From NCBI GenBank assembly GCA_963854835.1, contig OY978530.1:18636233-18700232 (forward strand): a stretch of 64,000 nt of DNA, given 5' to 3'. Origin of the DNA: Megamerina dolium (Eukaryota; Arthropoda; Insecta; Diptera; Megamerinidae). A model generated the notes under the pieces. The model saw only the letters and a list, made by a program, of their open reading frames with translations, searched no databases and was not told where the DNA came from. Every line of letters begins with the position of its first letter. Within the stretch, counting starts at the first letter, position 1. Of the stretch, positions 34,691-45,588 are shown piece by piece. Made by a program: the position numbers and the translations under genes.

Positions 34691-34839
34691 AGAGAGGCAT
34701 CGTACACCCTCAAATTAGGGATTTCACGTTTATTTTTTATCGATTGCATCCCTCTGACTTGTGTCAATGTCTAGGAGCTTTAAATGTTAATATAAGCGCT
34801 GTAAGCGTTTTAAATATGGACCGGTTTCTTGGACTACCG

Positions 34840-35052
34840 AATCTAAGGTAAAGTGTGATTCAATTGAATATTTACAAAGATGCGTTTATTTTGTTTATTT
34901 TCGTAACGCTCTTCCAAATTATACCATGCTAAGTTAGTCAATGGAGCTAAATTAATGATATTGTGTGCTTCGACACGGGTTTTCTGTAACAAGTGGTACA
35001 ATTTCTCTACGCGACTTAGGCGGGAATTGTTTCTATATAAGGCCGTGAACAT
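34840..35052 (-). pseudogene. BEL/Pao gag fragment (DUF1759-like)
   Basis: The 69-residue minus-strand frame 'FTALYRNNSRLSRVEKLYHL' ... 'VEAHNIINLAPLTN' ... 'AWYNLEERYENK' follows the DUF1759 pattern (F..L...N..LS...K...L......A...I...P.....Y..AW..L..RY), which is the capsid-like part of BEL gag. It is not part of the BEL at 43.8 kb. Confidence 0.6.
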
Positions 35053-35077
35053 ATTTTGATAGCTTGGACATTAAACA

Positions 35078-35121
35078 TAAAAAAAAAAATAAATAAATAT
35101 GTGGCACTTAAAGCACCAAGT
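35078..35121 (-). mobile_element. SINE 3'-end scrap
   Basis: 'aaataaataaatatgtggca' followed by 'cttaaagc' equals the tail and 3' end of the SINE family in reverse. Only about 40 bases remain. Confidence 0.6.
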
Positions 35122-35411
35122 TATATTTGTTATGCGTTGATAGCATGAAAATAACCACCAAATTCAATAACGTCTTTTGCGGTAGCTCGGAAGAGATTGA
35201 GAGCTGACATCTTATAGGTAATTGTAGAATCACAACAGTTCTCACAAATTACAAAGATGGGTTGCCGAAATGTGTCTGGCAAAAAATTCGCCCAAATGAC
35301 GTAGTCTTCCTCAGTAAAGTTAAGTGGAACCAGTGGGCAAACTTATAGGAGTACGCCACTGAGTTTATTTTAAATTTGTATTCGATTCAGATGAATCGAT
35401 TTGACGTAAAA
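35122..35411. other. Unassigned sequence left of the nested block
   Basis: No supported frame. Its last bases before 35412 continue on the far side of the nest at 42589. Confidence 0.4.
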
Positions 35412-35477
35412 GATATGTACTTACTTACTTACTTATGTGGCCATTACAACCGAAAATTAATTTAGGCCAAATCTAGC

Positions 35478-37091
35478 ATGAGTGTTCAGCGCTCTCCTCT
35501 CCGGCAACGGCAATCGCCTGTTAATGTGTGTGTAAACAATAATTTGCAGTCACCCGCGCAAACCCCCCCGATAAGTGCATTATCAAATAAAACAGTTGAT
35601 ACACACTGCACAAGTGAAAGTAACAGTGCAAATCTTTTGCCTGCACATATTAAAAATTCATCAAATTTTGCAACAACAATAAATACAGACAAAAAAAATA
35701 ATTTGTTCTATCGTGATATACTATCTCCCTCTATACCGTGGAGTGTACAATGTGCTTCTCCTGCTGTAACACCAACAGCTACAACATCAAAGCAATCAAA
35801 TAACGGCACTTCTACTGAAGTGCATGACCCAGTAGTTAAAGCAACTAGTGCGATGACTAATAAAGAACCAGTTGCTGTTCAAACTGGTATTGATCGCTAC
35901 ATTACTGTAGTAAAGCGAAAGAGAAGTCCGCAAAATTCAAAACAAATGAATTCAACAAAAATTCAAAAACAGAACACTGTCCCTATTAGTTCGGAAAATA
36001 GATACGCTCTGCTTTCAGGTGATGAAAGTGACGAAAATATTATCTCCAAGAAAAATTTCAAACCCCCACCCATTTTCTTGAGAGAACGCAACTCAGATAA
36101 GTTGATTTCTAGAATTACAAGTCTTATAGGACCAAAGAATTTCCATGTTGTTCCTATTCGCAAAGGCCAAATTGAGGAAACAAAAGTGCAAATCTACAGC
36201 GAAACTCATTATCGCAAAGTAATAGCGGAATTTGATGCTGTAAAAAAGAATTACTACACATATCAGCTAAAAAGTAGTAAGGGCTTAATCGTTGTACTCA
36301 AAGGCGTCGAACCCAACGTTGATATTAACGAAATCAAACTTGCCCTCCAGGAAGAAGGGTTTCAAGCCAAAACAGTATTCAACATTCTCAACAAGAGCAA
36401 TATACCTCAACCGTTATATCGTATTGAGCTTCAGCCTGAAACAAAACCCCTAAAAAAAGGTGAAGTACACCCCATATATAAAATTCGATATTTATTGCAT
36501 CGCAAAATCACAATCGAAGAACCCCATAAGAGAACTGGACCTCCTCAGTGCAGCAACTGCCAAGAATATGGACATACTAAGACATATTGTACCCTGCCAG
36601 CTGTTTGTGTGATTTGTGGAGATCTCCATAAATCAAACATATGCCCAAAATCTAAAGGCGATGCTAGCATGAAAAAATGCAGCAATTGTGGAGGTAATCA
36701 CACCGCAAATTATAGAGGTTGCCCAGTATATACAACCCTAAAGCTAAATTTCTCCGCTAGCAATCAACCTCTAAAACCAGTTGAGCAAACTCAGATAGCC
36801 AACTCAAGTAAGAGACAAAATATTGATGCAACACAATTCTTCTCTGCAATCCCAAACAAGAATCAAACCAATTCATACGCTAGCGTGTTAAAACAAAACC
36901 TACACCAACAAAGTAACGTAAATAATGAGCAGAAACACTCACTGCCAACCCAACAGCCAAGTACTCTTGAACATTTGCTTCAAACATTAATTCAGAATAT
37001 GAACCAATTCATGAACTCAATGCAAACAATTATGCAAGAAATGATGAAAAATCAATCGATGTTACTCCAAACATTGCTATCCAGACCATGA
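35478..37091 (+). CDS. J1 ORF1, gag-like zinc-knuckle protein
   Basis: 537 residues, uninterrupted. The N-terminal half is Ser/Thr/Asn/Gln-rich and low in structure. A PRE_C2HC-like RNA-binding region comes in the middle (around residues 230-340, 'GLIVVLKGVEPNVDINEIK'). Three Cys/His knuckles follow at about 357-412: 'CSNCQEYGHTKTYC', 'CVICGDLHKSNIC' and 'CSNCGGNHTANYRGC'. A Gln/Asn/Met-rich tail closes it. This is the standard Jockey ORF1 layout; such proteins bind element RNA and form ribonucleoprotein particles. Its ATG (35478-35480) lies inside the target duplication, so the original start may lie further upstream in a full-length element. It ends at 37091, overlapping the ORF2 start by 4 bases. 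Confidence 0.8.
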   Translation: MSVQRSPLRQRQSPVNVCVNNNLQSPAQTPPISALSNKTVDTHCTSESNSANLLPAHIKNSSNFATTINTDKKNNLFYRDILSPSIPWSVQCASPAVTPTATTSKQSNNGTSTEVHDPVVKATSAMTNKEPVAVQTGIDRYITVVKRKRSPQNSKQMNSTKIQKQNTVPISSENRYALLSGDESDENIISKKNFKPPPIFLRERNSDKLISRITSLIGPKNFHVVPIRKGQIEETKVQIYSETHYRKVIAEFDAVKKNYYTYQLKSSKGLIVVLKGVEPNVDINEIKLALQEEGFQAKTVFNILNKSNIPQPLYRIELQPETKPLKKGEVHPIYKIRYLLHRKITIEEPHKRTGPPQCSNCQEYGHTKTYCTLPAVCVICGDLHKSNICPKSKGDASMKKCSNCGGNHTANYRGCPVYTTLKLNFSASNQPLKPVEQTQIANSSKRQNIDATQFFSAIPNKNQTNSYASVLKQNLHQQSNVNNEQKHSLPTQQPSTLEHLLQTLIQNMNQFMNSMQTIMQEMMKNQSMLLQTLLSRP

Positions 37092-38856
37092 GTTGTCTCA
37101 AGATATGCCACTGGAACGCCAACGGCTTAAGCCAGCACCGTTTGGAGCTAATTCAATTCCTTGAATCCAGCCAAATCGACATAATGATGATATCTGAGAC
37201 CCATTTCACTGACAAAAATTGCTACCAAATACCATATTACAAACTGTACACCACAAATCATCCGCATGGTAAGGCACGCGGAGGAACTGCTATATTGATA
37301 AAAAGCAGAATAAAACATCATGTTCTTGAAGATTTTAGTAGCGTCTACTTGCAAGCAACATCTATATGTCTGGAAGAATACATCTCTAAGCTAGTAATAT
37401 CTGCGATATACTGTCCCCCAAGATACAGTATTACCGAACAGCAATATAAAGAATTTTTCTCAACTCTTGGTAGCAAATTCTTGGTTGCTGGCGATTTCAA
37501 CGCCAAACACACTCACTGGGGCTCCCGATTAATAACTCCAAAAGGCAAAAGACTATGTTCAATCATCACTAACCACGGCTACGATGTTATTTCAAATGGT
37601 CAACCGACATATTGGCCGACGGACAAGAGGAAAATACCCGATCTCATAGACTTTGGAGTCGCCAAAGGTTTGCAGATGGAAAATATCTCCACAGAGTGTA
37701 ATTATGATCTATCATCTGACCACTCACCCACGGTAATATCTATAAAATCACCAAGCCCCCAAAGCAATTGCGTTAGAAAGAAAATAGACTGGTTAAAATT
37801 CAAGAAATATATAAATTCCCATCTTCCTCTGAGTACTGTATTAAGAAATGGACACGATGTAGACTCAGCACTCGAAAAATTCAACCAGCTGCTCTCATTA
37901 GCTCTCAGCTCAGCCACCTGCACAAAGGTATGCAAGCAATCAAACTATAGCCCATACACACCAGCCGATATTGAATTGCTAGTAAGACAAAAAAGAAGAC
38001 TCCGAAGACAATGGCAAGAATTCAGATCACCGAATCTGAAAACACAGCTACAGCACTGCACTCGAAAGTTAAAGCAAGCCTTAAAAAATAAAAACAACAA
38101 AGAGTTAGAAGAGCACATAGCGAAATTAACACCTGGTGAAGCGTCAGACTACTCTTTGTGGAAATCAGCAAAAAAATCAAATCGGCCAATTCTCACTGAT
38201 TCCCCCATCCGTTTGAGTGACGGTAATTGGGCTAGAAGCAACTGTGAGAAGGGTTTGGCTTTTGCAAACCACCTAAAAAGTGTGTTTACACCCAATCCAC
38301 CCTCTTCACAGTCCTCATTACCAATATTAACTTCTCAACCTTGCTCAATAACGCTCAAAATTAAAAAAAAGGACATATTCAAAGCAATTTATAAAGATTT
38401 AAACCCAAAAAAATCACCTGGTCCAGATAAAATTACCGGTAAAATGATAAAAGAGCTACCTCCGGCTTCAGTAATTCATCTAATGCACATTTTCAATGCT
38501 ATCCTTCGTATTAAACACTATCCCAAATGCTGGAAAACTTCAAAAATTATTATGATAGCAAAACCAGGAAAAGACCCTACAAAAGTTGCATCGTACAGAC
38601 CTATCAGCCTCCTGCCTCTACTTTCTAAAGTATTCGAAAAGCTACTTGTCATGAATATAACTCCATTTATTAATCTCAACCAACTGATTCCTCAACATCA
38701 GTTTGGATTTAGAAAACAGCACGGCATAATAGAACAAGTCCACCGCATTGTAACTCTGATAAGGAACACTTTTGAAGAAAAAAAGTATTGCTCAGCTGTC
38801 TTTCTTGATATCACTCAAGCTTTCGATAAAGTATGGCACGATGGCCTTATTTACAA

Positions 38857-40754
38857 CTTACTTACTTACTTATGTGGCCATAACAACCGAATATCGATTT
38901 AGGCCGAAAATAACATGCTTCGCCAGCCATCTCTGTTCTTCGCTAGCTGGCGCCAGTTAGAAATTCCAAGCGCCGTCAGGTTCTCCAGTACTTGGTCTTT
39001 CCACCGGAGGTTTGGTCTTCCTCTTTTGCGTCGTCCTCCAGCGGGTTCCGAATATAACACCTTCTTAGCTGGAGCGTGTTCTTCCATTCGCTCGACATGA
39101 CCTAGCCAGCGCAGCCGCTGGATTTTGATGCGCTTTACTATGTCAATATCGGCATACAGCTCGTACAGCTCATGGTTGTACCTTATTCGGTACTCGCCAC
39201 CAACGCAAATAGGTCCAAAGATCTTGCGTAGGACTTTTCTCTCGAAAACTCCAAGTATTCGCTCATCCGAGGTGGAAATTGTCCAGGCTTCAGCGCCATA
39301 TGTTAGGACAGGCATGATGAGAGACTTGTAGAGTGTAGTTTTCGTTCTTCGAGAGAGGGCTCGACTTCTCAATTGCTTACCCAGCCCAAAGTAACACCTG
39401 TTAGCAAGAGTTATCCTACGCATGATCTCCAAGCTGACGTCATTACCGCTGTTAATGCTGGTTCCAAGATAGACAAAGTCCCTTACTACTTCAAAAGCGT
39501 AGTTGTCAACAGTGACGTGCTGTCCAAGACGCCGGGACTCTTTGTTTGTTGATACTAGATACTTCGTCTTGCCCTCGTTCACCGTGAGACCCATCCGACG
39601 CGACTCTCTTTCCAACTCTGAGAATGCTGCACTGACTGCTCGCGTGTTCATGCCGATTATGTCAATATCGTCGGCATACGCTAACAGCATGACACTTTTG
39701 TTGAAGATAGTGCCATTATGTCGTAGATCAGCAGCTCGTATTATTTTCTCCATAATAAGATTGAAGAAGTCGCACGATAACGAATCACCTTGTCTGAAAC
39801 CCCGTTCGGTATTAAACGGTGCGGAGAGGTCCTTCCCAATTTTCACTGCACAACGGGAGTTATGCAGTGTCATTCTACAAAGTCGAATGAGCTTTGCAGG
39901 AATACCGAACTCAGACATTGTTGCGTAGAGGTAATCCCTTACCGGACTGTCGAAAGCGGCTTTATAATCAACAAATAGGTGGTGTGTGTCGATCTGTTTT
40001 TCTTGGGTCTTCTCCAGGATTTGGCGCAGTGTGAAAATCTGGTCGATGGTGGATTTACCAGGTCTGAAGCCACACTGATAAGGTCCAATCAGGTTGCTGA
40101 GCATAGGCTTCAATCTTTCACACAGTACGCTCGATAGAACCTTGTACGCGATGCTCAGGAGACTTATTCCACGGTAGTTGGCGCAAATTGTGGGGTCTCC
40201 TTTTTTATGTACAGGACAGAGAACACTGAGCCTCCAATCATCAGGCATGCTTTCATCCGACCATATTCTGCTTATGAGCTGGTGCATGCGGGTGAGCAGC
40301 TCATCGCCTCCGGTCTTAAACAACTCGGCAGGCAGGCCATCAGCACCTGCAGCTTTGTTGTTCTTCAGCCTTAAAATGGCCGTTTCAACCTCGTCATAGT
40401 CGGGTGGTGGAACATCAACACCATCATCTGTAATTGGGGTTATCGGGCATTCTCCTCCACTGGCGGAATTGTTCGTAGCATCGCCATTCAGTAACGTGGA
40501 GAAGTGTTCCCTCCATAGGCTCAGTACACTCTGGACATCCGTAACCAGATTCCCATTTCCATCACGACAAGAAGAGGCTCCGGAATTTAAACCTCCACTC
40601 AGGCGCTTGATCTTTTCAAAGAATTTTCGAGTCTCATTCTTGTCGGTGCACATCTCTATCTCCTCACACTCGCGTCTTTCCAACTCCCTCTTCTTGCGCC
40701 TGAAAAGACGTCTCTCTGCACTCCTTTTCTCTCTATACCGCTCCTTAACAGCTC
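38857..40754 (-). mobile_element. RTE-B: 5'-truncated RTE inserted in J1 ORF2
   Basis: A 1898-bp insertion with the 13-bp duplication 'gccttatttacaa' (38844-38856 and 40755-40767). The 3' end with TAAG-type repeats is at the left, and the 5' end is truncated at 40754. Its reading frame (minus, 40683 to 38899, 594 residues) is open through RT and C-terminus and matches the last 594 residues of RTE-C with only about five amino-acid differences. It lacks the endonuclease and cannot move by itself. Confidence 0.9.
38899..40683 (-). pseudogene. RTE-B ORF, C-terminal 594 residues (RT)
   Basis: Open frame from the linker before RT to the natural stop. It has 'YRGISLLSIAYKVLSSVL', 'CGFRPGKSTIDQIFTLRQIL', 'LFVDYKAAFDSPVRDYL' (first Asp), 'GFRQGDSLSCDFFNLIME' and 'LLAYADDIDIIGMNTRA' (catalytic pair), then 'FVYLGTSINSGNDVS', the thumb, and the C-terminal 'RLRWLGHVERMEEHAPAKK'. 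Against RTE-C it has Thr for Ala, Thr for Pro, His for Asp, Gly for Ser and Val for Phe at single sites. The methionine at 40683 is internal, so the start is lost with the endonuclease. Confidence 0.85.
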
Positions 40755-42588
40755 GCCTTATTTACAAACTCAAACTATTACTGCCTGCAAATGTCTCCTC
40801 ATTGCTTAGTAGCTACCTCACGAAAAGACAATTTCTCGTACATCACAAGGATTACACAACAAATCCATTGGATATTCACGCTGGCGTTCCTCAAGGAAGC
40901 GTTTTGGGTCCCTTACTGTATCTCTTATACACTTCAGATATGCCCAACAATAACTATACATTCATATCGACCTTTGCTGATGATACGGCAATATTGTGCT
41001 CTCGCTCTAACCCCATAGAAGCTACTAAACTCCTGCAGACTCATGTCGATTCTCTCGAAATCTGGCTAGCAAAATGGCGTATAAAAGTCAATGAATCAAA
41101 GAGCGTACATGTAACCTTCACGCTAAGGCTAGATACATGTCCCCCACTTAAAATTAATGGCCAATCAGTTCCACAATGTTCCTCAACAAAGTACTTGGGT
41201 ATTCACCTCGACAGAAGGCTGACATGGAAAAATCACATAGAGGCAAAGAAAACTCAGATCAAGCTTAAAATGAATCAGTTATGGTGGCTGTTACACAAAA
41301 GATCAAAGTTGAATCTTGAATACAAAGTGCTATTATATAAAGCAATCCTGAAACCAATCTGGACTTATGGTATTCAGTTTTGGGGCACCGCATCTCCCTC
41401 TAATATCGAAAAATTGCAGCGAATACAATCCAAGTGTCTGCGAATTATTGTAAACGCGCCTTGGTATATGAGGAACGTTAACATCCATCGAGATTTAAAT
41501 GTATCCACAATTTCTGAGGAAGTTGCAATGTCCTGCAGAAGCTACATTCAAAAATTACACAATCATCCGAATCCCCTTGCTAGGCAATTGTTGCTGAGCA
41601 CGGGGCATCGTCGATTAAAAAGAAAAGACACACTGAATATGCTGTAAAATTGCTACATCTCGCGACTCACCAAATTGTGATGGAACGTAGGGGATATCAC
41701 ATAGTTTTATTTAGTTTGTAAGATTTTAATACTTATTGTTAGTTTCTTGTATTTAAGAAAGATTCAATAAAAAAAAATAAGCTAACAAAAAAAAAAAAAA
41801 ATCTAGCATGCTCCGCCAGCCAACCCCTTCCTTCTCTAGCTAACGCCAGTTATAGATTTCAATTGCCGACAAGTTCTTCAGTACTTGGTCTTTCCACCGG
41901 AAAGTGGGTATGCCTCTTCTGCGTCGTCCACCAGTGGGTTCCGAATTTTAACACCTTTTTAGCCGGAGCGTGTTCTTCAATTCGCTCGACATGCCCTAGC
42001 CAGCGCAGCCTTTTAATTTTAATGCGCTTTACTATGTCGGTGTCGGCATACAACTCATAAAGCTCATGCAGCTCATGGTTGTACCTTATCCCATACCCGC
42101 CTTAAACGCAAGTGGACATTTCTTTAGAAAACTCCGAGCACTCTCTCATCTGAGGTGGAAATTGTCCAAGCTTCGGAGCCATATGTAAGGACAGGTATGA
42201 TGTGTGGTTTTCATTTCTCGAGAGAGGGCTCGACTTCTCAATTGCGTACCTAGCACAAAGTAGCATTTGTTTGCAAGAGTGATCCTTTGCAATATCTACA
42301 GGCGGACGTCATTACTACTGTTAATGCTGGTTCCAAGATAGACAAAGTCCTTCACTACTTAAAAAGCGTAGTTACCAACAGTGACGTGCTGTCGAAGATG
42401 CCGGGACTCCTTGTTGGTTGACAACAGGTACTTCGTCTTGCCCTCGTTCACCGTGAAACCCATTCGACGCGATTCTCTTTCCAACTCAGAGAATGCTGCA
42501 CTGACTACTCGCGTGTTCATGCCGATTATGTCAATGTCATCGGCTTACGACAACAGCATGACACTTTTGTTGAAGATGGTGATATGTA

Positions 42589-43822
42589 ATAGGGATATCT
42601 AATATAAAGTAATTTACAATCAATAAAATTGCTCAATTGGAATGAGCCGGGATTATATTTACGGATACAATACACATATCTGATGTGTATATTAATATTC
42701 GTTGGGCGTCGGATAAAAGCTTGGCAACCACTCTATATTACTTCCTTCAGCTTACACTATATTATCTCATAAAAATCAATTACATTGTGTTTGTTCCCAC
42801 TGTAACAACTTATGTTTCAAAATGACTCTTTTTCGCACCGGTTACTTTCCAATGGAAAAGGTAGTGTACAATTGTTATTGTAGTTATATTTCTTGTATAA
42901 GAAACACCAGCCAACGCAATTATATTTTGTTGCTAGGTTCATACGCAAAACAAAAATTGACAGAGACAAATTTAGCAACAATACACACTGCTGCTAGACT
43001 TGTGATCCAATGCAGGTATATATGCCGAAACAAATCAATGGTTTTAGTTGGGTGTATTTGTTGTTGGTGATTTATGGATACACATAAACCTCTGCAGCTG
43101 GATTAAATGCAAGTGTTAACAAAAACAAATAATCGCATATACATTTGTTCAAAAAACAAGGCGGTTGTTTTTGCAAATATACAAAGCAAAGGTATAAAGA
43201 AAACATGCCAACAAATATATTTTTTTTTATTTTGATGTTATTGCAGATATCAGTTTTCGTGAGAGGAAAAACAACAATTTGTATTGGGGAAGTGTGGTTT
43301 TTGTAAAACAAAAGTCGAGTGTTGTTAAATCTTTTATATAGAGTGATGTGTTTGCATATGTTGATTCACTAACCAAGACGAAGAAACAAGTTGTCTGTTG
43401 ACTTGTTGTTATTCGAAATACAAAATATAATTTTGGAACTCTCGTAGAGAGATTCCTTAGTGTGTGTGAGGAAATGTGAGAGGGTTTATTATTTAAATGC
43501 GCGTACTTATACGAATTTTATTGTAAAAATCGGAAAAATGTAAAAAAAAAACCGTTACAACGATGGCTGCTTGCTCGGTGATCGGTGCAGGTGAGTGCGT
43601 CATGCAGTTGAGACTGTTGATTGGAAGTGCTTCTGATGAGGCTGCAAATATGCTTTTATGGTGGGGGGATGATGATGTTGTGAAAAGTGGCGATGCACTA
43701 GTTCACTAATAAAACTCGCGATTTTCAATTTATTTAAAATTTGCAATATTTATTTGTACTGTTATCAAATATTACATTATTATGATGTAAAGAGAATAGG
43801 GAAAAATAATTTGTGGTATATA
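42589..43822. other. Unassigned sequence between the nest and the BEL element
   Basis: 42822-43070 (+, 82 residues) and 43072-43311 (-) are open but unlike anything I recognise. The start (atagggatatctaatataaa) continues the target DNA of RTE-A. The last bases, 'atgag' at 43823-43827, are the BEL target duplication. Confidence 0.4.
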
Positions 43823-43827
43823 ATGAG

Positions 43828-44528
43828 TGTTGCGTCAAACATAATGTATACATATTAATGTTAGACACTGTATATCATTATGTTACAAATTTTCTCGCTA
43901 TATATTTATTACCTACATACTCACCTATATATGACTTTATTATCTACATACTTACCTATATATGAATTTATTACCTACATAATTACTTACCTCTACATAT
44001 TTGAATTATATACATCAAATACTTGTACATACTTACCTCTATTGACTCCGTTATTTTTAGTTTTAATAAATAAAAAAATAAATATGTGGCACTTAAAGCC
44101 CCAAAGGGCTCATTGGCCGAGCTTCTCTTCCATTACTGTTGTGTGTCTTAAATTTAGACAGTATTAGAAGGGACCTACTTATTTTAGCCGGTTCCGAACG
44201 GCAGAACACTTGTGACATCACTTTTTCTGAGCTTTGTCACAGAGTTCTTTTAGAAGCTTTTTCATGGCAAGTTGCTACTGTCGGAAGAATTGCCAATTTC
44301 TTGCCGACAGGTGGGTACCATTCGAAAGAAAAATCTTATCGATATTAAATTTGTTATGCATCAGCCGGGGATTGAACCACGACCTACAGTTCAGAAGGCG
44401 AACACACTAACCACTGAGCTACGGCACCCCATTAGTTTTAATAGGCTAGTGAAAAATTGAAATAAAAAATAAAGTTAGCCATAATTAGTGATTGGCAAAT
44501 ACATCTTGAATAACCTCAAGATTTTTCA
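43828..44528 (+). repeat. BEL-1 5' LTR
   Basis: Starts TGTTGCGTCAAAC and ends CAAGATTTTTCA; 326 bp without the SINE and its duplicate. It matches the 3' LTR apart from scattered substitutions, a few short indels and the SINE. Confidence 0.9.
44069..44431 (-). mobile_element. SINE copy inside the BEL-1 5' LTR
   Basis: Reverse-oriented, near full length, with the tRNA-like head (ctacggcacccc, reversed) at the right. The 12-bp duplication 'ttagttttaata' lies at 44057-44068 and 44432-44443. The 3' LTR shows the unoccupied site 'ttatttttagttttaatagg' near 55979, so insertion came after the BEL copy was made. Confidence 0.92.
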
Positions 44529-44546
44529 TGGCGCCCGAGCAGAGAC
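44529..44546 (+). promoter_or_regulatory. BEL-1 tRNA primer-binding site
   Basis: 'tggcgcccgagcagagac' directly follows the LTR. It begins TGG (complement of tRNA CCA) and resembles sites complementary to the 3' end of lysine tRNA, with two differences from the well-known TGGCGCCCGAACAGGGAC. Confidence 0.7.
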
Positions 44547-45588
44547 ATTTCCGTTAAAGTGAATATAAAGTTAATAAAATCTAAAAAAGTGAGAAAAATA
44601 CATCAAGTACACCTTAAAAATTAGCTGTACGTAGAGAGCTGAGGAAGGGGCAACGATTCCTTTTACAAAATCCAGTTCTTATAAAGTGAAGAAGACGAAT
44701 GCAATTGAGAAGAGTTTTATTAAAGTTACTGAAAATCTGACACCAACGTCAGCATCACAACGTTTTCTCTAATTGCAATACATAACCATCTACGTAACGT
44801 CAGACAAGTAAATTTTTATAATTGCTGTGTACAAAAGTGCTTATATCACCATTGCTAACGTTGCTTTCATCGAAGTAGCTATTTGTTGCTGCAGTTGCCA
44901 GTGCATCTATTGCTGTTAGCATTTCCATCACCGTCGTCGTTGCTGTTTTTGTTGTTGCCATCACCGCTGTTCTTATTGCTGCATTCGCTGCTGTTCCTGT
45001 TGCTGCCGGCTTGCTGATATCATCATCAATGGTGTGCACCTGTATTTTATGTAAGAGGAAGTCGGGGCTGGTAGAACCCCATTACATAAAAAGGAGGTAT
45101 AGAGTGCAATAAATGTAAGTTGTTTTTTGTGTGATTAGTTGTTCCACTTTAAAGTATATTGTCAAAATATTACGAGAACAACAACAATATCATTTCATTT
45201 TTGGCATCTCTCTGTAATCACATTCTTATATGCAATTATAACTACATACTTATATACATAAACATACATTTGTGCACTGCGTTAGAAGTGAATCAGAGAT
45301 TACGGTGGGGCAAAATTGTTGAAGTGAGAGTTTTCTTTGCGATTTGTGTAAAAACATGCTATTTATCGTTTAAAAAATATAATAAAGAGAACAAACAAGA
45401 TAATTGAAATTGAAAACTACTAATGAACAACTAGTTTTTTCGTTTGTTCGACTTCCAGATTCTTTTCGGTTTAAACACAACCCACAGGTCAAAGCATCGA
45501 ACTTTTCGAATATTTAAATTATATACATAGTTTCAAAAAATGAGTAAGAAAAAAATCTACTATTTCGAGTCTTTCTCCAAGTAAGGAG
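44547..45588 (+). other. BEL-1 untranslated leader
   Basis: About 1 kb without a gag frame. 44870-45020 is rich in gttgctg/ctgctg units (low complexity, with an accidental open frame on the other strand). An AATAAA-like 'gcaataaatg' lies at 45107. The leader is long for BEL. Confidence 0.5.

Larger units (their letters stand above)
37088..41647 (+). pseudogene. J1 ORF2: endonuclease and reverse transcriptase, split by RTE-B
   Basis: Left part 37088-38856, right part 40768-41647; together 2649 bases, a multiple of three, with no other stop. Endonuclease: 'CHWNANGLSQHRLEL', 'MMISETHFT', 'KFLVAGDFNAKHTHWGS', 'DHSPTVISI'. RT: 'PKKSPGPDKITGKMI', 'YRPISLLPLLSKVFEKLL', 'QFGFRKQHG', 'AVFLDITQAFDKVWHDGL' (first Asp, then the insertion), 'AGVPQGSVLGPLLYLLYTSD', 'FADDTAILC' (catalytic pair) and 'TKYLGIHLDRRLTWKNHI'. 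The product would nick DNA and copy J1 RNA at the break. It has no RNase H, as usual for Jockey. The RTE insertion inactivates it. Confidence 0.8.
35481..41800 (+). mobile_element. J1: Jockey-like non-LTR element interrupted by RTE-B
   Basis: Flanked by 'atctagcatg' (35471-35480 and 41801-41810). It ends in 'gattcaataaaaaaaaataa' and a poly-A tract just before the right duplication. It has two ORFs, with a 4-base ATGA overlap at 37088-37091. There is no 5' UTR: the first base after the duplication is the fourth base of ORF1. An RTE copy splits ORF2. Apart from that insertion I see no stop or shift in either ORF. Confidence 0.85.
35420..42580 (-). mobile_element. RTE-A: 5'-truncated RTE, outer shell of a three-level nest
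   Basis: The outer duplication 'gatatgta' lies at 35412-35419 and 42581-42588. The RTE 3' end (acttacttacttatgtggcc) is at 35420-35480, and the rest (about 780 bases of RT and C-terminal region) at 41801-42580, both minus strand. Between them lies J1. The 'atctagcatg' on both sides of J1 is its target duplication, and joining the sides restores the RTE order seen in RTE-B at 38905-38940. RTE-A is more diverged (stops, indels) than RTE-B. It is 5'-truncated in the RT at a point matching about 62425 in RTE-C. Confidence 0.8.

Noticed and set aside
39503..39928. 141-residue frames opposite the RT in RTE-B and RTE-C (also 62199-62624)
   Set aside because: Antisense shadows; conserved only because the two RTE copies are nearly identical.
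44800..45039. An Ala/Thr-rich 79-residue protein on the minus strand
   Set aside because: Low-complexity gttgctg repeats in the BEL leader; no homologue pattern.
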